A DNA stretch of 64,000 bases from Telluria sp042683405 (GTDB taxonomy: Bacteria; Pseudomonadota; Gammaproteobacteria; Burkholderiales; Burkholderiaceae_D). Shown one piece after another: positions 8,695 to 19,274 of the stretch; within the stretch, counting starts at the first letter, position 1; each line of letters begins with the position of its first letter. Position numbers and translations under genes: made by a program. The stretch is from assembly GCF_042683405.1 (NCBI RefSeq), contig NZ_JBHUJS010000001.1:434001-498000 (forward strand). Reading direction: 5' to 3'. The notes under the pieces were generated by a model, which was given only the letters and a program-made list of their open reading frames with translations, did no database searches and was not told the origin of the DNA.

Positions 8695-9209
8695 AGGGCG
8701 AGAACGTCTACAACCAGCTGAAGGAAGGCGTGCTGGTGTACTGGAATGCGCGCACCGCGCAGGAGCGCAGGTACCTGGCGGTGGGCGGCAGCGTGGTTGC
8801 GCTGGCGCTGGTGTACTCGCTGTTCGTGGAGCCGGCGGTGGAAGGCCGCGCCAACCTGAAGAAGGCCCTGCCCGAGCTGCGCCAGCAGGCCGCGCAATTG
8901 CAGGCCATGGCGGCCGAGGCGCAGGCGCTCAAGGGTGCAGGCATGCCGCAGGTCGCGCCGATGACGCAGGAGAGCCTGACGGCGAGCCTGGCCGCGCGCT
9001 CGATCAAGGCCGAGTCGATCACGATGACCGGTGAATTCGCCAAGATCCAGGTGAAGGAAGTCGCGTTCGCCAACCTCGTCAGCTGGCTTGACGCGCAGCG
9101 CAGCGAGAGCCGCATCCTGGTGCAGGACATGGACCTGTCGGCGCAGGGCGCCGAAGGCATGGTGGGCGGCACGCTGACGCTGCGCCAGAACGGCGGGGGC
9201 GGCCAATGA
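8691..9209 (+). CDS. gspM: Type II secretion platform protein GspM
   Basis: 172 residues: short cytoplasmic N-terminus, membrane helix at about 27-43 (LAVGGSVVALALVYSLFVEP), coiled segment at about 50-80 and a small ferredoxin-like periplasmic domain. ATG 8691 overlaps the gspL stop (ATGA). It partners GspL. The longer frame starting at 7842 is only the upstream shadow of this gene. Confidence 0.9.
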   Translation: MKGENVYNQLKEGVLVYWNARTAQERRYLAVGGSVVALALVYSLFVEPAVEGRANLKKALPELRQQAAQLQAMAAEAQALKGAGMPQVAPMTQESLTASLAARSIKAESITMTGEFAKIQVKEVAFANLVSWLDAQRSESRILVQDMDLSAQGAEGMVGGTLTLRQNGGGGQ

Positions 9210-9979
9210 AGCGCGTCCTCCTGTGGGGCGGCGCGGCCTTGCTGGCGGTCGCGGTGACGCTGCTCGTGTCGCTGCCCGCGAGCTGGCTGGGCAGCCTGGT
9301 CGAGAAGCAGACCGGCGGGCGCCTGACCCTGGGCGACGCGCAGGGCACGCTGTGGAACGGCTCCGCCTTCCTGGGCGGCGCTCCCGGCCCGTCCGGCGCC
9401 GTCACGCCGCTGCTGCCGGGCCGCTTCGAGTGGACCCTGTCGCCGCTGGCGCTGCTGGGCCGCGTGAACATGACATTGCAGAATCCGGATGCGCTGGTGC
9501 AGCCCGTGACGATTACCGGATCGTGGTCGGCGTGGCAGGTCAGCGCCGGTGCGCTCAAGCTGCCGGCCGAAGCGCTGGCAGGGCTGGGCGCGCCGCTGAA
9601 CACGATCGCGCCGTCGGGCGTGATGCAGATGTCGTGGACTTCGCTCGACCTGGCGCGCCAGGACAAGACGGTGGCGGTCACCGGCCGCACCACGCTCGAG
9701 ATGCAGGACATGAGTTCGCGCCTGTCGCCGATCCGCCCGCTGGGTTCCTACCGCCTGGCGATGGACTGGCAGGGCGCCAATGCGCAGCTGCTGCTGTCGA
9801 CCGTGAGCGGCGCACTGGTGCTGGAAGGGACCGGCGCGCTCGAGAACGGGCGCCTGCGTTTCTCCGGCCAGGCCAGCGCCGGCCACGGGTATGAGGATAC
9901 GATGGGCAACCTGTTGAATTTGCTGGGCCAACGTCGCCAGGTGGGCGACAAGAAAATTATCGCGTTAGAGTTCAAATGA
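9206..9979 (+). CDS. gspN: Type II secretion protein GspN
   Basis: 257 residues with one N-terminal membrane helix (about 7-26). The body has the repeated beta-strand pattern of GspN (GRLTLGDAQGTLWNGSA, FEWTLSPLALLG, RLRFSGQASAGHGYEDTM). The function of GspN is unclear in the family; it is present in only some systems. Four-base overlaps with gspM before it and gspD after it keep it firmly in the operon. Confidence 0.9.
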   Translation: MKRVLLWGGAALLAVAVTLLVSLPASWLGSLVEKQTGGRLTLGDAQGTLWNGSAFLGGAPGPSGAVTPLLPGRFEWTLSPLALLGRVNMTLQNPDALVQPVTITGSWSAWQVSAGALKLPAEALAGLGAPLNTIAPSGVMQMSWTSLDLARQDKTVAVTGRTTLEMQDMSSRLSPIRPLGSYRLAMDWQGANAQLLLSTVSGALVLEGTGALENGRLRFSGQASAGHGYEDTMGNLLNLLGQRRQVGDKKIIALEFK

Positions 9980-12141
9980 TGACTAAAGAGCCAAGGCTTC
10001 ACACTTCCCCGGCCCTGCGCCGCCTCCCTGCCGCGCTGATGATGTGCTGCGCCGTGGCGCTGGGCGCCGCGCCCGCGCTGCCGGCCTATGCCCAGGCGGG
10101 ACAATCGTCGTCGTCGGCCGCGCTCAACTTCGTGGGCGCCGACATCGAGTCCGTGATCAAGGCGGTCGGCCACTACACCGGCATCACCTTCATCATCGAT
10201 CCGCGCGTCAAGGGCACGATCACGCTGGTGTCCGAAAAATCGGTCAGCAAGTCGCAGGCATTCGCGCTGCTTAGCTCCGCGCTGCGCCTGCAGAACTACT
10301 CGGTGGTGATGGGCGACGGCTTTGCCAAGGTCGTGCCGGAGACGGACGCCAAGATCCAGAGCTCGCCGACCCAGGTCGGCATGGGCCGGTCCAGCACGCA
10401 GGGCGACCAGATCGCCACGCGCATCTACCACCTGCAGTATGAGTCGGCGGTGAACCTGGCGGGCGTGCTGCGTCCCCTGATCTCGCCCAACAATACGGTC
10501 AGCGCGAACCCGGGCAACAACAGCCTGGTGATCACCGACTACGCCGACAACCTGCAGCGCCTGACCAAGATCATCGCCGCGCTCGACGCGCCGGTGGCGG
10601 CCGACGTGGACGTGATCAACCTGCGCCACGCGATCGCCAGCGACCTCGCGCCGATGATCAACAAGCTGATGGAGCCTGCCTCGCAGACGGGCGACTCCGG
10701 CCGCGTCAGCGTGATGGCCGATCCGCGCACCAACTCGCTGCTGCTGCGCGCGCCGTCGCCGGCACGCGCCAACCTGGCGCGCTCGCTGGTGGCCAAGCTG
10801 GACCAGCCGACTTCGCAGGCGGGCAACGTGCACGTGGTCTACCTCAAGAATGCGGACGCCACCAAGCTGGCGCAGACCCTGCGCGCGGTGGTGTCGGGCG
10901 ATCCGAGCGCGATCCCGGCGCCGGAAACCGGCACCGCGGGCGGCTCGGTGGGGTCGGGTACGCAGAGCGTCGGCAACGCCGGCTTCGGCACCGTGCAGGC
11001 GCCGGGCAACCAGCAGGGCGGCATTCGCCTCGCACAGCAGGCGCAGCAGGGCGCGATGTCGGCCGGCTCGTCGGCGGCCGGTTTCATCCAGGCGGACGCC
11101 TCGACCAATACCCTGATCATCACGGCCAGCGACGCGGTGTACCGCAACCTGCGCGGCGTGATCGACATGCTCGACGTGCGCCGAGCGCAGGTCTACATCG
11201 AATCGCTGGTGGTGGAGGTGAGCTCGGCCAAGGCGTCGGAATTCGGCATCCAGTGGCTGGGACTGTCGGGCGACAGTGAAAGCAAGTACCGCGTCGGCGG
11301 CGCGCAGGTGTTCAACGCCAGCGCCGGCAACGGCCTGGTCGAGATGATCACCAAGAAGGTGCCGGGTCCGGGCCTGTCGATCGGCATCTTCAAGCAGATC
11401 AACGGCGAGCTGGGACTGGGCGCGCTGGCGCATGCGCTGGAGACCGACGGCAACGCCAACATCCTGTCCACGCCGAACATGCTCACGCTGGACAACGAGC
11501 TGGCCACCATCAAGGTCGGCCAGAACGTCCCGATCATCAGCGGCCAGTTCACCACCACCGGCGGCGACAACACCAATCCGTTCCAGACCATCGACCGCAA
11601 GGACGTGGGCCTGATGATGAAGATCCGCCCGCAGATTTCGGAAGGCGGCACCATCAACATGGCGATCTACCACGAGACCTCGAGCGTGGACCCGGCCAGC
11701 GTGAACGCACCGGCCGGCGTGACCACCAACATTCGCGTGATCGAGAACAACGTGATCGCCGACGACGGCCAGATCATCGTGCTGGGCGGCCTGATCGAGG
11801 ACCGCGAAGGCGACAACGAGGAGAAGGTGCGCGGCCTGGGCAACATCCCCGTGATCGGCAACCTGTTCAAGTACGAGACGCGCCAGCGCCGCAAGACCAA
11901 CCTGATGGTGTTCCTGCGCCCGGTCATCGTGCGCACCAAGGAGCAGAGCAACACGCTGTCGACCGACCGCTACGAGTACATGCGCGCCACCGGCGAGAAG
12001 GCCAAGCCGGCCGACGACACCATCCTGCTGGAGAACCTGGGCGCGCCGGTGCTGCCGCCCCTGGTCAATGGCCAGCCGCCGGCGGGCGGCGCGATGGCGC
12101 CGATGCCTCCCGCACCGCCAGCCCGGCCAGTGAAGAAATGA
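9976..12141 (+). CDS. gspD: Type II secretion secretin GspD
   Basis: 721 residues. Signal peptide about 1-41, then N0 (LNFVGADIESVIKAVGHYTG), the N1-N3 ring domains and the C-terminal outer-membrane secretin pore. The N3 domain carries a long Gly/Ser/Gln-rich insertion (about residues 312-370). The secretin signature lies in the segment with LSTPNMLTLDNELATIKVG and VGLMMKIRPQISEGG. The C-terminus is Pro/Ala-rich, consistent with a short unstructured or pilotin-binding tail; no pilotin gene is seen in the window. The gene overlaps gspN and gspE by four bases. Confidence 0.95.
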   Translation: MMTKEPRLHTSPALRRLPAALMMCCAVALGAAPALPAYAQAGQSSSSAALNFVGADIESVIKAVGHYTGITFIIDPRVKGTITLVSEKSVSKSQAFALLSSALRLQNYSVVMGDGFAKVVPETDAKIQSSPTQVGMGRSSTQGDQIATRIYHLQYESAVNLAGVLRPLISPNNTVSANPGNNSLVITDYADNLQRLTKIIAALDAPVAADVDVINLRHAIASDLAPMINKLMEPASQTGDSGRVSVMADPRTNSLLLRAPSPARANLARSLVAKLDQPTSQAGNVHVVYLKNADATKLAQTLRAVVSGDPSAIPAPETGTAGGSVGSGTQSVGNAGFGTVQAPGNQQGGIRLAQQAQQGAMSAGSSAAGFIQADASTNTLIITASDAVYRNLRGVIDMLDVRRAQVYIESLVVEVSSAKASEFGIQWLGLSGDSESKYRVGGAQVFNASAGNGLVEMITKKVPGPGLSIGIFKQINGELGLGALAHALETDGNANILSTPNMLTLDNELATIKVGQNVPIISGQFTTTGGDNTNPFQTIDRKDVGLMMKIRPQISEGGTINMAIYHETSSVDPASVNAPAGVTTNIRVIENNVIADDGQIIVLGGLIEDREGDNEEKVRGLGNIPVIGNLFKYETRQRRKTNLMVFLRPVIVRTKEQSNTLSTDRYEYMRATGEKAKPADDTILLENLGAPVLPPLVNGQPPAGGAMAPMPPAPPARPVKK

Positions 12142-13556
12142 ATACGCTGCTTCCGTTCGCGTTCGCACGCGACAACGCGGTGCTCGCCCATGTGGAGGCG
12201 GAAGGCCAGCCGGTCGAGGTGTGGGTGTCGCGCGCGACCAGCCCGGCCGCGATCGCGGAGGTCAGCCGCCGCTTCGGCCGTGTCCACCTCAAGCCGATGG
12301 AGCGCGCCGACCTCGAGGAAGCGATCGCGCGCGCCTACGCCGGCGCGGGCGGCAACGCCTCGCAGGTGGCCGACGAGTTCGAGCAGGAACTCGACCTGAC
12401 CCGCCTGCTGCAGGACGTGCCGGCGATCGAGGACCTGCTGGAATCGAGCGACGACGCGCCGGTGATCCGCATGATCAACGCGCTGCTGACGCAGGCGCTG
12501 CGCGAAGGCGCATCGGACATCCACATCGAGCCGTTCGAGCAGACCTCGGTGGTGCGCTTCCGCATCGACGGCGCGCTGCGCGACATCGTGCGGCCGCGCA
12601 AGGCGATCCATGCCTCGCTGATCTCGCGTATCAAGATCATGTCGCAGCTCGACATTGCCGAAAAGCGCCTGCCGCAGGACGGACGCATCACGCTGCGCAT
12701 CGGCGGCAAACCGGTGGACGTGCGCGTCTCGACCCTGCCGACCGGCCACGGCGAACGCGCCGTGCTGCGCCTGCTGGACAAGGAAGCGGGCCGGCTCGAC
12801 CTGCAGCACCTGGGCATGAGCGCCGACATGCTGCCGCACTTCGACGGCCTGATCAACCAGCCGCACGGCATCGTGCTGGTTACCGGACCGACTGGTTCGG
12901 GTAAAACGACGACGCTGTACGCAGCGCTGTCGCGCCTGAACGCGGCCACCACCAACATCATGACGGTGGAGGACCCGATCGAGTACGACCTGGCCGGCGT
13001 CGGCCAGACCCAGGTCAACGCGCGCATCGACATGACCTTCGCCAAGGCGCTGCGCGCGATCCTGCGCCAGGACCCGGACGTGATCATGATCGGCGAGATC
13101 CGCGACCTGGAAACCGCGCAGATCGCGGTGCAGGCCTCGCTGACCGGCCACCTGGTGCTGGCCACGCTGCACACCAACGATGCGCCGGCCGCGGTGACGC
13201 GTTTGCTGGACATGGGCATCGAGCCGTTCCTGCTGTCGTCCTCGCTGCTGGGCGTGCTGGCGCAGCGCCTGGTGCGCAAGCTGTGCCCGGCCTGCAAGAC
13301 CCAGCACGGCGCCGAATGGCGCGCGGTGGGCTGCGACAAGTGCGGCTTTACCGGCTACCAGGGCCGCGTCGGCGTGTACGAACTGCTGGAGACGAACGAA
13401 TCGATCCGCGCGCAGATCCACAACCGCGCGTCGGAAGCGGAAGTGCGCGAAGCGGCGCAGCAGGCCGGCATGAAGACCATGCGCGAAGACGGCGAGCGCT
13501 GGCTGCGCGAAGGCGTGACCACCCAGGCCGAACTGCTGCGCGTGACGAAGGACTAG
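12138..13556 (+). CDS. gspE: Type II secretion ATPase GspE
   Basis: 472 residues. Cytoplasmic hexameric ATPase that drives pseudopilus assembly. The N1E-type region is short. Walker A GPTGSGKTT has its Lys at residue 256, the Asp box is near DPIEYDL, and Walker B is in DPDVIMIGEIRD. The tetracysteine zinc finger of true GspE is complete: Cys383, Cys386, Cys399 and Cys402. Together these identify GspE rather than a PilB or PilT paralogue. Confidence 0.95.
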   Translation: MNTLLPFAFARDNAVLAHVEAEGQPVEVWVSRATSPAAIAEVSRRFGRVHLKPMERADLEEAIARAYAGAGGNASQVADEFEQELDLTRLLQDVPAIEDLLESSDDAPVIRMINALLTQALREGASDIHIEPFEQTSVVRFRIDGALRDIVRPRKAIHASLISRIKIMSQLDIAEKRLPQDGRITLRIGGKPVDVRVSTLPTGHGERAVLRLLDKEAGRLDLQHLGMSADMLPHFDGLINQPHGIVLVTGPTGSGKTTTLYAALSRLNAATTNIMTVEDPIEYDLAGVGQTQVNARIDMTFAKALRAILRQDPDVIMIGEIRDLETAQIAVQASLTGHLVLATLHTNDAPAAVTRLLDMGIEPFLLSSSLLGVLAQRLVRKLCPACKTQHGAEWRAVGCDKCGFTGYQGRVGVYELLETNESIRAQIHNRASEAEVREAAQQAGMKTMREDGERWLREGVTTQAELLRVTKD

Positions 13557-13557
13557 G

Positions 13558-14778
13558 ATGGCGGCATTCCGTTACGAAGCGGCCGACGACAGCGGCGCCA
13601 CCCGCAAGGGCGTGGTCAACGCGGACAGCCCGCGCGCCGCGCGCACCGACCTGCGCGCGCAGGGACTGACGCCGATCAGCGTCGAGGCCATCGCCGCGCA
13701 GGTGGATGAAACCGGCGCGGCCAAAGGCAGGGCATTCGGCGAGAAGCTGTCGCAGGTCGAGCTGGCGCTGTTCACGCGCCAGCTGGCCAGCCTGCTGGAA
13801 GCGGGCCTGCCGCTTGAACAGGCATTCACGGCCCTGCTGGAACAGGCCGAGCGCACCTATGTGCGCGACCTGGTCGCATCGATCCGCTCCGAAGTGATGG
13901 GCGGCGCCTCGTTCTCCGACGCGCTGTCGCGCCACCCGCGCGACTTTGCCGAGATCTACCGCGCGCTGGTCGCCTCCGGCGAACAGATCGGCCAGCTGTC
14001 GCGGGTGCTGTCGCGCCTGGCCGACTACATCGAGCGCCGCAACGCGCTGGTGCAGAAGGTGCGCCTGGCGTTTACCTATCCGGCCATCGTGACCGTGGTG
14101 GCGTTCTCGATCGTGATCTTCCTGCTCACCTACGTGGTGCCGCAGATCGTCTCGGTGTTTGCCAACACCAAGCAGAAGCTGCCGTTCCTGACGGTGGTGA
14201 TGCTGGGGATTTCCGATTTCGTGCGCGCCTACGGCATCTATGTGGCGCTGCTGCTGGCCGGCGCGTTCATGCTGTGGCGGCGCGCGCTGCGCAATCCGGT
14301 GCTCAAGCACCGCTGGCATACCTGGCTGCTGACCGCGCCCATCTACGGCAAGTTCGAGCGCAGCCTCAACACGGCGCGCTTCGCCAGCACGCTGGCGATC
14401 ACCACCGGCTCTGGCGTGCCGATCCTGCGCGCGCTGGAAACCAGCCGCGACACGCTGTCGAACGTGGCGATGAAGGACCTGGTGGAAGACGCCAGCGCCG
14501 GCGTGCGCGAAGGCGCCAGCCTGGCGCGCTCGCTGTCCGCCCAAAAGCTGTTCCCGCCCATGCTGATCCACATGATCCGCGCCGGCGAGATCACCGGCGA
14601 ACTGCCGCAGATGCTGGAGCGGGCCGCCAACGCGCAGCAGGCGGACCTGGAACGCCGCACCCTGACCATCGCCGGCCTGCTGGAGCCGGTACTGATCCTG
14701 GCCATGGGCCTGGTGGTGCTGCTGATCGTGCTCGCCGTGCTGATGCCGATCATCGAGATTAACCAGCTGGTGCGCTAA
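13558..14778 (+). CDS. gspF: Type II secretion inner-membrane protein GspF
   Basis: 406 residues. Two repeated T2SSF domains (about residues 70-195 and 275-395) are separated by membrane helices near 170-195, 220-240 and 375-398. The N-terminal MAAFRYEAADDSGATRKG opening is characteristic. It is the polytopic platform protein that couples GspE to pseudopilin extraction. ATG 13558 follows the gspE stop by one base. Confidence 0.95.
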   Translation: MAAFRYEAADDSGATRKGVVNADSPRAARTDLRAQGLTPISVEAIAAQVDETGAAKGRAFGEKLSQVELALFTRQLASLLEAGLPLEQAFTALLEQAERTYVRDLVASIRSEVMGGASFSDALSRHPRDFAEIYRALVASGEQIGQLSRVLSRLADYIERRNALVQKVRLAFTYPAIVTVVAFSIVIFLLTYVVPQIVSVFANTKQKLPFLTVVMLGISDFVRAYGIYVALLLAGAFMLWRRALRNPVLKHRWHTWLLTAPIYGKFERSLNTARFASTLAITTGSGVPILRALETSRDTLSNVAMKDLVEDASAGVREGASLARSLSAQKLFPPMLIHMIRAGEITGELPQMLERAANAQQADLERRTLTIAGLLEPVLILAMGLVVLLIVLAVLMPIIEINQLVR

Positions 14779-14790
14779 CGAAGGAGAACA

Positions 14791-15474
14791 ATGAAGCGCC
14801 TGCCCCTTATTCTGAACGTGCTTGCCGTGGCCGCACTGTCCGCGTCGTGCGCCTACTGGGCCCTGCAGCTGTACAAGCCGGAGCAGCGTCCGATCGCGGC
14901 GCCGCCGCCGGCCGAGCGCCCCGCGCCGTCGGTCGCCAGCGCCATCGGCCTGTTCGGCGGCGCGCAGGTGGCGGCGGTCGCCAGCAACTACCAGCTGACC
15001 GGCGTGGTGGCGGCCGGACGCGAGAGCGTGGCGATCATCGTCGCCGACGGCAACCCTGCCAAGGCGGTGCTCATCGGCCGCGAGATCGTGCCTGGCGTCG
15101 TGGTGCAGGAAGTGCATCCGCGCTACGTCATGCTGTCCGAGGGCGGCGTGGCCAAGCGCATCGACCTGGTCCAGGAAGCGCGCCCGGCGCCGGACATGGC
15201 CGCGCCGGTTGCGTCGTCCGCCCCGGTCCAGGCCGGGACGGCGCCGCAGCCTGCCGTCCAGGCGGCCACGCCGCCGCCCGCACCTCCTGCGCAGCAGGCC
15301 TACGTCGAGGTGACGGGCACCGTGACCAACGCGCCGGGTCCGCTGGCGCCGCCGCAGGGCCAGCCGGCACAGCCCTATGTGCCGCCGCCGGCGTTCGTGC
15401 CGCAGCAGGAACAGCAGCCGCCGCCGGTGCGCATGCCGCCGCCGGTGCAGCCCACCACCGTCCCCACCCGATAA
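14791..15474 (+). CDS. gspC: Type II secretion protein GspC, short form without PDZ
   Basis: 227 residues. One membrane helix (about 5-25), a Pro-rich linker, then the HR domain (about 55-125: FGGAQVAAVASNYQLTGVV ... VVVQEVHPRYVMLSEGG) that docks on the secretin N0 domain. The remaining ~100 residues are Pro/Ala/Gln-rich with no PDZ or coiled coil. GspC is last in this operon rather than first as in enterobacteria. The Shine-Dalgarno GAAGGAG precedes ATG 14791. Confidence 0.87.
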   Translation: MKRLPLILNVLAVAALSASCAYWALQLYKPEQRPIAAPPPAERPAPSVASAIGLFGGAQVAAVASNYQLTGVVAAGRESVAIIVADGNPAKAVLIGREIVPGVVVQEVHPRYVMLSEGGVAKRIDLVQEARPAPDMAAPVASSAPVQAGTAPQPAVQAATPPPAPPAQQAYVEVTGTVTNAPGPLAPPQGQPAQPYVPPPAFVPQQEQQPPPVRMPPPVQPTTVPTR

Positions 15475-15494
15475 CCGCAGCCGCAGGAGGCAGG

Positions 15495-17711
15495 ATGTCG
15501 TTCACCCGTGCAGCGATGGCCCTGTGCGCCTTCGCCATCTTGATTCCCCACCCCGCTGCGGCGCAGGCCCCGGCCGCAGCCCCGGCCGTCAAGCGGCCGC
15601 GCGTCGCGCTGGTCCTGTCCGGCGGCGGTGCGCGCGGCTTTGCCCACATCGGCGTGCTGCGCGTGCTGCAGGAGATGCGGGTGCCGGTCGACTACGTGGT
15701 CGGCACCAGTATGGGCAGCGTGGTGGGCGGCGCGTATGCAGCCGGCGCCACCCTGCAGGAGCTGGAAGCGACCGCCCGCAACACCGACTGGGACCGCGTA
15801 GTCGCCGACCGTCCCGCGCGCGACGACCTGGCGTTCCGGCGCCGCGAGGAAGACCTGCTGCTGCCGTCCCGGATCGAGTTCGGCGTCAGCAGCAAGGGTG
15901 CCTCCCTGCCGCCCGCCGCCGCAGGCAATGCGGCGCTGGAGGCCGCGCTGGACAAGCTGCTGCCGGCAGGGACCCGCAACACCCCGGTGAGCCGGCTGCC
16001 GCTGCCGTTCCGTTCGGTGGCATCGGATCTGGTCACCGGCGAGCTGGTCGACCTGGTCGACACGCCCCTGTTCATGACCATGCGCGCCTCGCTGGCGGTG
16101 CCGGGCGTGTTCGCGCCGATCCGCATCAACCAGCGCCTGGTGGTGGACGGCGGCCTGGTGCGCAACCTGCCGGTCGACCTGGCGCGTGCGATGGGCGCGG
16201 ACGTGGTGATCGCCGTGAACGTGGGCACGCCGCTGGCGCCCGAGAAGGAGCTGACCAGCGCGGTGGGCGTGGCGCAGCAGATGATCAACATCCTCACCGA
16301 GCAGAACGTCCAGCGTTCGCTGCAGGAACTGAAGCCGCACGACATCCTGGTCTCGCCCGACCTTGATGGCGTCACCTTCCTCGACTTTGCCCGCTACGAG
16401 CGCGCCATCCGCGCCGGCGAGGAAGCTACCCGTGCGCTGGCGGCGCGCCTCGCGCCGCTGGCGATCAGCGCCGACGAATACGCAGCGCTGGAACAGCGCC
16501 GGGTCTCCACGCCGGTCCAGGGCGACTCGGCGCTGCGCCTGGCGAAGCTGGAGGTGCATGCCTCCGGCTCGATCAACCCCAAGGCGCTGGCGGTGCAGAC
16601 CGGCCTGAAGGAAGGCGAACCGGTCACGCGCGAAGACGTGCGGCAGGCCGCGCGCACGCTGTACGGCCGCGGCGACCTGGCGCGGGTCGAAACCGAGGTG
16701 ACCGACAAAGGGCAGGAGCGCAGCGTGGTGGTGCGCACCACCGAAGCGCCGTGGGCCAGCAACCGCGTGCGCGTCGGCCTGGAGCTGGCCAGCGACTTCG
16801 ACGACGACAACACCTACGCGATCAAGCTGATGCACGTGAAGTCGAACCTCAATCCGCTGGGCGCGGAACTGCGCACGGTGGCGCGCATCGGCACGCACCG
16901 CGAGTTCGGCATGCAGTGGTGGCAGCCGCTGGCGCCGGGATCGCAGTGGTACGCGGCGTCGTCGCTGAGTACCGCCTCGGCCTGGGGCGACGTGTTCAAT
17001 GAAGGGCGGCGCATCAGCCGGGTCGACTACAACGTGCGCTCCGTGAACATGGTGCTGGGCCGCGGGCTGGGCGACTGGGGCGACGTGCAGCTGGGCGTGG
17101 CGCGCTACTCGGCCGACGTGCGGCCGGCGATCCCGGAGGATCCGTCGTTCGAGACCCTGCGCATTTACGACACCACGCAGTTCGTGCGCTACCGGCTCGA
17201 TACGCTGGATGCGCCCGGCTTCCCGACCCGCGGGACGCTGATCGATGCCCAGCTGGAGCGCTCGCGCTCGTCGGAAGGCACGGATGGCCTGGCGCAGTCG
17301 GAAGTGGTGGCGCTGTCGGCCTTCCAGCTCGATAAATGGGCCGGCCATGTGTATGGCGAGTGGGCGCGCGCGCAGGAAGGCACGGCCCCGCGCATGCTGG
17401 GCGGCTTCATGCGGCTCTCCGGCACGCCGGTGGGATCGGTGGAAGCGCGCAGCACCGCGCTGGCGCGGCTGGTCATGGCGCGCAAATTCGCCTCATTGCC
17501 TTTCACGCTCGGCGGCGCGGTGCGCGGCGGGTTCTCGCTGGAAGTCGGGGGCGGTTACGATCACGCCGATCCGGAGCAGAAGCGCAGGTTCAAGCAGGCG
17601 GGCAGCGCCTTCCTCTCGGTGGATACGCGGTTCGGGCCGGCGTATTTCGCGGCCGGGGCGACCAGGGGAGGGGATGCGACCCTGTACCTGTTCCTCGGGC
17701 CGATCTGGTAG
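15495..17711 (+). CDS. Patatin-like phospholipase with POTRA and outer-membrane barrel (PlpD type)
   Basis: 738 residues. Signal peptide about 1-25, then a patatin domain: oxyanion-hole GGGARG from residue 43, nucleophile Ser72 in GTSMG, catalytic Asp218 in VDGGLVRN. A POTRA-like region follows (about 345-420, LAKLEVHASGSINPKALAV ... DVRQAARTLYGRGDLARV), then a BamA-like barrel to the C-terminal LFLGPIW. This domain order is that of type Vd autotransporter lipases. The gene sits 20 bp after gspC with its own GCAGGAGG Shine-Dalgarno, so it may be co-transcribed with the secretion operon. ATG 15495 is chosen because it gives the signal peptide. Confidence 0.9.
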   Translation: MSFTRAAMALCAFAILIPHPAAAQAPAAAPAVKRPRVALVLSGGGARGFAHIGVLRVLQEMRVPVDYVVGTSMGSVVGGAYAAGATLQELEATARNTDWDRVVADRPARDDLAFRRREEDLLLPSRIEFGVSSKGASLPPAAAGNAALEAALDKLLPAGTRNTPVSRLPLPFRSVASDLVTGELVDLVDTPLFMTMRASLAVPGVFAPIRINQRLVVDGGLVRNLPVDLARAMGADVVIAVNVGTPLAPEKELTSAVGVAQQMINILTEQNVQRSLQELKPHDILVSPDLDGVTFLDFARYERAIRAGEEATRALAARLAPLAISADEYAALEQRRVSTPVQGDSALRLAKLEVHASGSINPKALAVQTGLKEGEPVTREDVRQAARTLYGRGDLARVETEVTDKGQERSVVVRTTEAPWASNRVRVGLELASDFDDDNTYAIKLMHVKSNLNPLGAELRTVARIGTHREFGMQWWQPLAPGSQWYAASSLSTASAWGDVFNEGRRISRVDYNVRSVNMVLGRGLGDWGDVQLGVARYSADVRPAIPEDPSFETLRIYDTTQFVRYRLDTLDAPGFPTRGTLIDAQLERSRSSEGTDGLAQSEVVALSAFQLDKWAGHVYGEWARAQEGTAPRMLGGFMRLSGTPVGSVEARSTALARLVMARKFASLPFTLGGAVRGGFSLEVGGGYDHADPEQKRRFKQAGSAFLSVDTRFGPAYFAAGATRGGDATLYLFLGPIW

Positions 17712-17713
17712 CC

Positions 17714-17727
17714 AGGGACAGTCCCCT
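17714..17727. repeat. Single GGGACAGTCCC palindrome between convergent genes
   Basis: AGGGACAGTCCCCT lies 2 bp after the patatin stop and immediately before the stop of the small minus-strand gene. It is a half-unit of the repeat family seen at 30395, 34430, 37387 and 45429. Confidence 0.65.
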
Positions 17728-17931
17728 CTATTCGCTGTCCTCGGGTTTCAGGGGAGCTTTGGCGAGCAGGCGCTTGAGGAGCTGGCGTTCGGCCGATTTG
17801 CTGCGCTCGTGCGAGCCGGCCGAACGCTGCTTGGCGGCGACCGCGACCGGATTGCGCGGCTTGCCGTACGCCTGCGACGGCTCCACCTTGAGCCGCATCT
17901 TCTGCCGGGTCGCAAGCGCCTTGTTCGCCAT
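17728..17931 (-). CDS. Small basic conserved-looking protein downstream of hslU
   Basis: 67 residues, strongly basic (MANKALATRQKMRLKVEPSQ), with no cysteine and no membrane segment. Its ATG is 2 bp from the hslU stop, so it reads as the last gene of the hslVU operon. I do not recognise the family. The compact spacing and codon use like its neighbours support a real gene; its function is unknown. A nucleic-acid or ribosome-associated role would fit its charge but is a guess. Confidence 0.6.
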   Translation of the reverse strand: MANKALATRQKMRLKVEPSQAYGKPRNPVAVAAKQRSAGSHERSKSAERQLLKRLLAKAPLKPEDSE

Positions 17932-17933
17932 GG

Positions 17934-19274
<1,341 letters not shown>

